This document shows positions 40,801-52,800 of a DNA stretch of 64,000 bases, piece after piece (the first letter of the stretch is position 1; each line of letters starts with the position of its first letter). The DNA comes from Symsagittifera roscoffensis (Eukaryota; Xenacoelomorpha; Acoela; Convolutidae). The stretch is taken from contig NC_087065.1 in the NCBI RefSeq assembly GCF_963678635.1, forward strand, positions 32,797,679 to 32,861,678, in the 5' to 3' direction. The notes under the pieces are model-generated. The model saw nothing but the letters and a program-made list of their open reading frames with translations, had not been told where the DNA came from and made no database searches. The position numbers and the translations under genes are program-made.

Positions 40801-43800
40801 AATGGAACAAAGCAAAATTTTAAATAAGCCATTTAAACAAATATTCCATATCACTGACATTAAATATAATATCATTGGAATACCATTTATTTCGAAGTAT
40901 ATACCAACAATTAACATACTAAATAGTAAAATATTAATCAAAGATAAATATACAAAAACAAAAGAAACATCCTTAACATTTTTTCAAAGATTAAATAAAA
41001 AACCACCATTCTTTTCAAAATTCTACCCGATATTTAACAAACAAAGAAAACACCTAAAACCACTATCAGGAAATATCTATAATTTTTCAATCAAACAAGT
41101 TCACCAATATGATAAAGAACAAAACAAACAAAAATTATATATGTCAGAATTTGAATTCAAACCTATTCACAAATTTTTCAAAATCACAATCTCATCCATA
41201 AAATATTTGAAAAATTCGAATTCCGATATCATTTCTTTACATGTCTATAACAACACACCTTACCAAGTAACATTACCTTTAGGACTTTTAGGATACTGCG
41301 AAACCAACGCTACAATATCACCAATACACGAAAAAGCCTATCGCGTAAATAATATACTCCAATTACTAGATATTTGCCAATCTACAATTCTTAATGAAGA
41401 ATTATCTATAAATAATATAATAAGTAACGAAAACAGAAATACGGATTATTTCACAAAAACTCCATATTTCAAACCTACATTCAACATAGGTAACTACACA
41501 GAGGACCAACAGAAATTTTTAACAATGTTTAATTTCCAACATTCACAAATAACACAAGACGAATTCGAAAAATTAGCCAAACAGCTAATTAAATATTCAT
41601 CAGTCTATGCAACATCAAAATTCGATGTTGGAAAAATCAGTTCATCACTACATCTCCCGTTAAAACCAGACGCAGTTTTCAAAAAACAGAGAGCAAGTAA
41701 AGTACCAATTCACTTACATGATAAAGTGAACAGATTACTCGATATTTTAGAACAATACAACATTATATCACCAGTAAACAAAGAAGAACAACCAAAAGGC
41801 AACACATTCATCAACCCTGTTATCATTCTAGCTAAAGGAGAATCATTAAAAATCGTTCTCGACGCTAGATACCTCAATTCACTCATAGATGAATCAAAAT
41901 GTAATTGGCCCATTGAACCAATACAAGTTATTTTAACAAAAATAAACGGCAAATACTTTACAACCGCCGATATGAATAGTGCATACAATCAAATGCCACT
42001 AGATGAACAATCACGACGTTTAACACAATTTGTTATAGGAAACCAACAATATGAATTCAACCGCTTATTCTATGGAATATCCATAGGACCAGCAGCATTT
42101 TCAGCTTTTATGAGCAAAATTTTTAGACCACTAATACTCAAGAAAAACGCAATCACCTATTTAGACGATGTTTTTATGCAATCACAAACAAAAGACGAAA
42201 TGTTCAATGTTTTAGAAAAATATCACCAAATACTTCAGAACGAAAATCTGAAGGCCGCCCCCGATAAATCACACTTCTTTTTGACAAGAGTTAAATTCTT
42301 AGGACATAATATAGAAAGAAAAACAATCACTCCATTGAAATCACGCATTGACGCTATTCAAAAACTTCAACCACCAACAAATAAAAAGAAAATCCAAGAA
42401 TTTCTTGGAATGTTAAACTTTTTAAGTAAATATGTTTATAAAATGCAATTATATCTACGACCATTTTATAACATCCTTAGACAACAAAATAATTTTGAAT
42501 GGAACACAGAACATCAAACACGATTTGAAGAAATAAAGAAACTTTTAACTGAACAAATTTCAAACACAATTCCAGATTCAAATCAACCATTTTATGCAAT
42601 GTGCGATGCTTCGAACTTTGGCATCGGTGCAGCACTATTACAATCACATAATGGTACAAATAAAATGAACCTCATATCAGCAAATTCTCGATTATTCACT
42701 CAAGCAGAGCTACGACTCTCAACTCTAATGCGAGAATGTACAGCCATAATATATACACTGACAGAATATGAATTTCTGATACTTGGATCAAAACATCCAA
42801 CAGTTCTATTCACAGACCATAAACCAATCATCTTTCTCTTTACACAAAAATCTAACCCAAACCACCGAGTTTAGCGATTTCAACTAATTCTAATGAAATT
42901 TCCAAACTTACATATAGTTTGGACTGCAGGAAAAAATCTTGCATTACCAGACACCTTAAGTCGAAATACACCACCTGAATTACTTACACGAAAAACAACA
43001 GTTGAAATACCCAAAAACATAAAATTCTACCTTGCAGAAAACGAAACATCACCCCGATTGGAATGCAAATATGCAGTAAAAACTGATATTGAACAATCAC
43101 AAATAAATAGTTTACAACATTTCCCACTTTATTTAGATTGTCAAAATAATCATTATGAAGTTGATTTACTTGGAACATCAACTTTCAAACCAATCCCATA
43201 TTCTCAATGGATAAAAAATAACACCCAACAAAAACGAACAAAACAACACCCGCCTAAAAAAGACCATTTTCCACTAATTGAAAAAGAAGATTTAACTGAT
43301 AAAATAAATTTATCAGGACCACAAACAAATGATTCAAAATACACAATAAATCAAGTTTTTGACCTTCACGACCCACTTGACACAATACCCTTATCTAAAT
43401 TAGAAATCGAAAACATTTTTCTCCCCCCAACAGAAACAATTACAATTTCAACACTGAAACAATATCAAAACCTTGACCCAGTAATTCGACAACTGAAATC
43501 ATGGCACAAATATAAAACTAAACCTATCAAAGCAGATTCAACCATTCTAGGAAACAAAACACTCCTCCGATACTTTCGCAAATTTAACAACACAACAATT
43601 AACGAAAATACAGACCTTTTAGAGTATAACCTGAATGAATCTACAGTTCCATGTCTCCCTTTAAGTATGATTCTTATAGCTTTTAATATTTCACATACAC
43701 AAAATATTAAAGGACACTCTGGATCAGAAAAAACATATTCAAATTTTATACAAAACTTTTATTTCCCAAATGCACCAATTTGGATAAAAGTACTATGCAA

Positions 43801-46800
43801 TGACTGTATAGTATGTCAACTAAATAAACCTTACCCAAATCAAAAACAAATAGCACAAAAACAAGATTTTAAAGGACAAAGTTTGTACTTTAATCATCGT
43901 ATCTCATTTGATACTAAAGGACCAATTTCACCCTCATCAGAAGGAAACTCCTACATTATGGTAATTGTTGACGCATTTACACATTATGTAGCACTTAACC
44001 CAGTACCACATTGTAACGCTTATTACGCTTACACAACACTCTATGAACACTGGATAGCAAAATTCGGACTACCAGAAATTTTAGTTACAGACAACGGTAC
44101 AGAATTCATAAATAATGAAATTATCACACTATGTCATTTATATAACATTAAACACAAACCACGTACATCTCATGCACCTTGGACAAACGGCCTAGTCGAA
44201 GGTATGAACCGTTCATTACAAGAATATCTTAGATGTATCATCAACGGAAATGATACAAAATATACCGAATGGTCAGCAGATGTAAAATTATTTCCCTTAG
44301 CGTATAATTCACAAATTACGACAACTTTAGGAATGTCACCATACGAAATGGTTTTTAACCAAAAGCCACGCAAACCAATAATGTTTACAGCAAATTCTCA
44401 TAAAAACGCACAAGGTTATTGTCAACCAAATAAAGACTCAATTTGTTATAACCTACCTTTACATACACACGATGAAGATCATTTTCATCACCCACAAATT
44501 CTTAAACTAGCCTCCGGTACACACACCGAATGGATTCTAAATAGAGATAAAAAACACAATGAAATTTATCAAAAAATAACAAAAAAGTTATTACAAAGAC
44601 AAAACATTAATGAACAAATCAATTCACGTTTTACACCAGCCTCCGAATTAAAAATTGGAACATTTGTTTTAATACCTAATTTTAATACACAAAAAGGAAT
44701 TTCTAAAAAATTACAACCCCTTCGAAAAGGACCATACCAAATAATTGCAAAACCCACTGATGTCACATATAAAATTACCGACTCAAACACAAAAGAAATC
44801 GTTCAACATCGAAACAACCTATTACCTTATTACCCAAAAGAATACGCACTCCGCGAATTAACTCAATTATATTCTTTCACAGGATTAAAAATCATTCAAA
44901 ATGAACCACATCTGAAAAACACAGAACAAAATGATAACCCCACCGAAAATCAAAACACAAAACCAACCGCCACCAAAAACAATACACAAAACCATAAAGA
45001 ATCTCCAAAACAAAGAAAAAATAGAAAAATGACAGAACAAATAATACCCCAAGAAGAAATAGACAAATCTGAACATAGAAAAACAACAAGACTCCGAAAT
45101 CAACCACGTAAAAACTACAAAATGTTCATCCCCCAATCTAAAATATTAAAGAAAGTAGAATTTAAAAAGTAATTTTAAGATTTCATACTTCACAATCTTG
45201 AAACCTCCGTAACATTTTTCATTTCAATTTTTCAAAATAACATGCTCACAAGTACGCAATAATTCTAGTTCAAAATAGACCAATAGGATTCATCCAATCC
45301 GCCACTTTCTCTAACTCAAACTAAGATCAATTAGACGAATAATCTAGAACTCCAGGCACATCTCTAACTATAACTTTACAACCTCCAGGTCAAAAATAAG
45401 CAAATCACTCCAACTTGACAAATAAAATAAATATCACCATAATACCGTACCCCTCCCTTATCTAATAACCCAAAGATCAACAATATTTCCCCAACTCAGA
45501 CCACGAATACCCCCAAAACAAATTTGATAACTTAGCCTAAAGTAACAAAATGAAGATTTTAATTAGCCTAAAGTATAAAAATCTCACCATACCCCGGATC
45601 ATTTGACAAACAAAAATAAAGAAAAAGACAACCTCCCAGTCACCATGAAAATTGCCCCCAACAATTTTTTACAAAACTCAACCCACTTGTCAAAAAACCA
45701 ACAAATAATTCAACCACACTAGAAAATCGCCTCAAACAGCAAAAAATATTCGACCAAGAGATCATTTCTTAAATGCTCTTCTCTCAAACAGTTGCTCAAA
45801 TACTTATAAATTTTAAACATTTTTTTCCAATACTTGAAGCCTTTATAATATTTCTTTTTGATATACTTGAATCTTTTCTAATAATCCTAATCATTTTTTG
45901 TAACATTTTTTTAATTTTCTACACTCTACTCGAACTATTCCTCCAACTTTCCAAAACCCTTGATTATATCCACAGGTACGATTTATACAACTTGTCTAAA
46001 TGATACGAACAATTTTCAGTAGAACTGATATTTTTTTATTGTTTGTAATTTTCATAACATTTTTATCATCCCTCATTTTGACAATATGCAAATGTATAAA
46101 GAAAGCAATCATCACATTTGCCCTAGCAACAATTTTTCTAATTCTTTTTTTGGAAGAATATTATAATAAACACAAAATTTCTCACTAAAGTAATAATTCA
46201 AAAAACCATCAAAAATTGCTACCCAACAGTCACAGAATCAGTCTTCACCGACATCATCCCAAGATAACCAAACACCACCTTCAACTACTCAAAATCCTCA
46301 AACGTCTACACGAATTTCTTTTCAAGACAATCCATACACTTTTGAAGAACGACATACTCGTTTATCAGAACCACTAGAACCAGTTCAACGACAAGCACCT
46401 TTAAGCGAACCAACATATAACCTATACCCAACACTACCACAAGAACTAAGTAGAATAAGAAATTCTAGTCAAAACCAAAATACAGTCGAAATAAATAGAC
46501 AAATTATACATCCTCGACGAAACAGAAATTTTCAAACTCCCCGAGTTCATTTTGATATACCTCAATCCCCATCACAAAACACTCCAGAAAACCCCATTGG
46601 TATATTACCAGAAACCCCTACGCTTCTTTCACAACGTAGCACCTCAAGCCTACCATCAGATTACTTAGGTTCAACACCAACATCTGAGCAAATACGTGAA
46701 AATCCTTTCAACCCTACAAACCAAACATCGCGACTACCATATTGGACTACACATTCATTTACACAAGGTGAACCAAATTTAGTCAATGACCCCATAGATA

Positions 46801-49800
46801 TTTCTACGGATACAACAACATCCTCATCACTACCAGAAACATTATCACTACCATCAACACCATCAATAAGCCAGTTTTCACCACCACCCTTTAACTTAAA
46901 CTTTCCAAATAATCTCGACGCCAGATATCGAGAACAATCATCAATAAATATTCCTTTAAGACTAGATTGGAATACATTCACAGCACCTCCACCACTATTT
47001 GGACAACATCAAGAAAGTAACCGCCTTCATAACTGGGCACTTAATAGATTACAATATCGCCAAGATATTCACAACGATATCCGTGATCACAATATTCAAA
47101 TACTCCAACAAAACAGTTTACAATTAAAGTTTGAAATCACAGTTAAGTTAAATAATATTACCCAACATCCCTACCCATTAAATCCACCTAACATAACAGC
47201 TCAATCACTACCACCACCGTTTATAACTACTGAAGTAATATACAAATACGACAGATATACCAAAAACACAATTGGCTACATTACATTTTATAATCCATAC
47301 TCAGGATTATCATACACATGTATATTCTAAAATTATTAATTTTTCTCCAACTCCCTTTTCTAGTAATCTCAAATCAAAACATAAACCCTTCTCCTCGTAC
47401 AGGACCACAAGATTTACTAGTAACACATTACGATTGTGAAGAAAATGAACAAAAAACACTACATAAATATGCAATAAATCAAGTATCACAATGTGAAACA
47501 GAACCACAAGCTATAGAAACCACAGATGTAATAGCAACACTCTATTCAAAAGCCCGAGCAACAACAGTTACAGGTTATAAATTCACAGCAACATTTTCCG
47601 AAAAGAAAGTACATTGTTCACAAGTCTCGAACGGAAACAAAAACCGACTTGACCATGAATCATTCTATCAAAGTAATATAGAACGTCTTTTACATCTCAA
47701 TCCCGACGATTGTAAAAATGAATTACTAAGACTAAACATCACACAAAATAAAAACTCCCAAAGAAAATTAGTTAATTTTCAAGTTTTTTCAGACTCTGTA
47801 CATCAATCACAACTTGAAAGACACCAAGGACATATAAAACTAGACGAAAAATACCCGTATAACGGCGCACACGGACGATTAACCTATGACCTACACGATA
47901 AACATTGGATACCACACATTGGTATAAATGACCCATCAAACTGCAAAGCAGACACAAAAAATAAAGGATACCAAGAAATAATGTTTTTCGATTGGAAAAT
48001 ACAACTCGAAAAAATACAACTAACACGAGATTTATCAGATAATACAATGATCTATCAAGGAATCCGATTACCTTGTAAAAATGATCAAGGTTATTGCGAC
48101 CCTACAACGAGAACACAAGCAACAATTGTTTGGTTCCCCGAAGATACATGTACAACATTTCAAGTAGCAAAAATACACGCTCGTATGATAAAATTTCACG
48201 AAAAATATTTTATACAATCAATTCCATATGAACAAGTCCATCCATCACGAAAACTAAGTTCTAATTTTAGAAACATAGACAATATAGAAAACAAATTGAC
48301 ACGTTTTCAAATATATCAAGAAACAGAACTTGCATGTAAATACAGGAATCCACTTCACAGAACACAATACTCTGAAATATTAGTTGAATACGAAAAAGGA
48401 TTCGACATGACCACTGGAAAAATAAAAATCGACCCATATGCCACAGGTCATCCTTTAAACGAAGGAACATCCTATATACCAGTTAATTTTGAAAAAAGCA
48501 ACGGACAACCTGGTGGACATCTAAAACCCCATGACACCAGAAGCACACGCTTACAAGAATTATCACTAATGAATACTACATATTTCGGTAATATCCACTA
48601 TGATATTCATTTAGATATGAAACTAGATTATACAATTAGCCGAATTTTTCAAGAAATGTCACTCTCCGAATTAGAAACACTACACCAATTATGCGAATTA
48701 GAACGAACACAAATATTACAATCACTTGCACTAGCAGTATTAAAAATACCCTATGCAGGATACTTATTATCTGGAAATAGATCAAATTTTTTAGACTATG
48801 AAGGAAACATCTTATGGTTTTATACTTGTACTAAAAAAGTATCACCACTATACGTTTTTGAAGATAAACGATGTTATAAAAGAATCCCTATCTTTTATAA
48901 GAATAAAGTACATTTCGTGGATACACTTTCACGAAGAACCTATTTCTGGGATACCGCAGTCCCATGTGGATCAGAAAACAGCCACAATGTAGTACAACTA
49001 AACCCTGATGAAAATAAATATTATCTTCTCACACCATATCCCACATTAATGCAATCACTCAAAAAATTTTCACCAGAAAGCATTCGCGCTATTGCTCGAA
49101 ACCCAAATATAGACTTACAATCAATAGGAATCTATTCAAAATCAGATATTCAACATCACATTAGAACACAACAATTCCAAGAATTATTAACACAAATGGA
49201 CACTATACAAAGACAATCAATAGACCAAAATTTACGCAAACTTGCAGAAACCGCAGGATTTGCCGATATCTACACGCAAGACTATAGCGGATATTTTAAG
49301 GACATTAAAGATTACATATATCTAAACGGTGAAAAATACCGTCCCCAAGATATATCACCTATCAATATTTTTAGCTTTGTTACACTCAAGAATGAAATTC
49401 TTGATTTTCTAGGATGGCCCTACTACATCTTAGAAAAATTGACTATTTTATACGCAATGTTTAACTTTATTGGATTTCTTTTCTCACTTTTAAAAGGAAT
49501 CTACAACACATGTGCTATACACACACAAGTAAACAGACAAGCAAGTGTAGCACGCATACTATTTGCAGGATTTTTTGGAATCTTTTCTACATCTATAAAC
49601 AAAATTCTTTTAGACGCACAAATAAAAGAATATAACACAAAAATAACAACACGACAAAATACATACGACGAAGAACATAACAATGTAGACATAACGCCAA
49701 CGGCACCACAATTACCAGCCCTACCAAATAACCATCCACTATCCCTAGTCCCACGAAATTTTCGAAACTTAGCCATCACACATAATCCAAATTTTCGACT

Positions 49801-52800
49801 CACCACATCACAAAGTCCCATTCAACATATAATGACACACCAGTCACAAGATGATAATACTTATGAACAAATTATTGAACAACCCCATACCACCGCTTTT
49901 CAGTCTCAAAATAATCATTTTTTTAGCCCACGATGAGCCGCCAACTTGGATCACTACACCGATCAAATTCCCACCCAACCAATCTTACCTCTCCAATCCC
50001 AATAATACCACTTTTTGCTTTTCCGCCACCCGATTTTCCATCTAGTAATGTAACATCAGGCATGAATTCCGACACTAATTCACACATCTCAGTATTATAC
50101 TCCATCTCACAGCTAAATAACCCGAATATTGAAACCCCCGATGAATTCGCCGACTCAGAACCATCCCCATCCAATAATTTTCATAACTCTTCTAATTTTT
50201 CTCAACCCCCTTTTCAACCCATATTATCCAATAACCCTGACCCAATTACTCCCACACCCTCTTATGCTTCCCAAGTTACCCCAACCTATTCCTCATACCA
50301 TTCTGACCAATCATCTCATTCTCCAGACACCCCCCGAATCTCCCCAGAGCTAGATAATTTTATTACCCTTCAACAACAACCCTACCACCTTAATACCCCA
50401 ACCATAAACCAAATCTCCTCCACAATAAATTCATCCAACCCCCCTACCCCTACACCCTCTTCAACTTATACTGAATTATTAGCACCATCATCCACATCAA
50501 CTGAATCTTCAGTCAACACTAATAGAGCTTACCGCACTTTTAAAAGAAAGTTCCCCAACCATCCTTTCCCAGCAAAACCAGGAACAGCCCGTGAATACAT
50601 CAACCACCCCAAGCATACTAACACAAAAGAATTTTTAGCCATCACCTTACCCTCATTCCCACAATACACCTTAAACACCCCCCACGACACTAACAAAACA
50701 CGCAACTTCGTAGATGAATACGTTTTAATGCCTACTCTCTCTTGGACCTCATATTATCATTTCACGAACCCTCTTTGCTTACCTTTATCTAACACTCACA
50801 TCGATATAGAGCGAAATACGGACATGCTATATCGACTCACTACACCACTAACACCTAGACAATTTACTTACGTTGGATATAAAAAATCACTAAAAACACA
50901 CACTGCACCTAGAGCTAACGAATATACACTCGAATACTATGATCACAACATCATCAGAGCTAACCAAGATCAATTCTTAGACGACGATCGCTTCGCTAAT
51001 CCACAAATTACCGAGAAATTTTTCATCAAGACACCATATACATTCACACTAAACATCTTCGACCGAAAGTTTGATCACATTATTTCAGAAGCACTAACAG
51101 ACACACAAGCATACGAAAGTTTTAAAGAACGCTTCCAAATATTTTCACTAACCTTTCATTTCCTTGCACCACACGAAAGAGATTTACACTGCTCACACGA
51201 TATTATGTTGCGCACTAAACAAACCCACACATATAGTTATTATCGCTTCATCCAAAATCACTTTGACCTACACACACCCTCTAGACAACCACACCATCGT
51301 TTTCAATTCATTAATTCCAAATACACTTCACCATTTTTCCTAAATTTCACATATTGTATTAAAGACACTAACCTCCATGGTATTCTTCGTAATTATGACC
51401 CCATAACCCAAATGTACATCTTCTGTCCCATTACCAAGACCTTCAACGCCGAAGAATCCCGACCCTTCCTTATCCCGCACGAGTTTGTACAACCCATAGA
51501 AATCCCAATTTTAGAATTCATCCACAACACTAAATTCAATCACAAATTATATAACTTAATCCAAAACACACCTTATGAGTTTGCAGTTGGCACTGAAGAA
51601 CTAACCACTATCAAGGCACTTCAATTGCTTTGGCCACTGCTTCAAACTAAAAATATCATCCGCATCTTAGCTAAACTACTAACAACTTCAGAACTAATTC
51701 ACGACATCTTCCCCCACGGTTTTTTCCCCGACGACTAACAGGTAAGTATGAATTAAATGAATATTACTAACTAATTAAAATATTAAAAAACTCACCATAC
51801 TTTATTCATGTTTTCTTTAGATTTTTAGCCTTCATCCGACGATCACCTACAAAAACCACAAAAGACAAATAAAAATCGCAAATTTCATCAAACAGATTTC
51901 AAAAATTCTATTAATCTCTTACACTTATAAATTTATAAATTTAATACCAATGCAGTAAATTCATTTCTAAAATTTTCCCCCACAAGCAGTAAATCTAATT
52001 ATGATGAAAATTTGTATCTTAATATTCCCCCATGACTAGCAGTAAATTTCTAAATTCTATGTAGTACATTAAATAAATGCAAATGCAGTACTAACCTTTT
52101 GATATTTTCATTCATTCGCACAGAAATTCTATCCACACTCGCACAGCTCGCCCACGAAGAATTGTTTAAAATAATGAATTTCAGTTTCAAGTTTTCACAC
52201 TCAACAACTCTAACATATAATAACATGTTTCAAACTTTCCTTTAACCCGGTTGGAAAGGAATTATATACTAAACAAAACTAACCAACGCAGCTTACTAAA
52301 TACCACAAATCATAGAATAACAGCATGACTAAGAAAAGGAAACCAACGGTACCCAAACCGGATTAACCCAGTTTAAAACTGGATAATTTATTCTTTTGAA
52401 GACTATTATAAAGTCTAAGAAAGAAATAATAAAACACAAAAAAGTCGAAAGACAAACCCATACCACAAACAATTTGATTTTTGGAAAAAGGACATAACCA
52501 ACAAAACATAAGAAAAACCACAACAAACCCAACATAAAACGTTGTCACATAACAGGACCCCTCACAAAAACCGCATGAAATCATACTCCCACTCCTGGCC
52601 TAACCCACCAGGAAGGACGTCCTGAGCATGCTCCATAGCCGGCCTAACCCACCGCGCTACATCCACGCTTTGTGACCACACCACTATTTTTAATAAGAGC
52701 TACTCAAGTGTGAGTAACTCTTCAAAATAACCGAACTAAAACAAAAAGCTTTTGTGAAAACAACTAACTAAAATCATTATTAAAAAATATTAAACTAATA

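Noticed and set aside
38142..40832. Plus and minus strand ORFs of 60-140 codons inside gag-pol (for example 39,813-40,229)
   Set aside because: They are frames opposite or shifted to the low-complexity A/C-rich coding sequence and show no domains.
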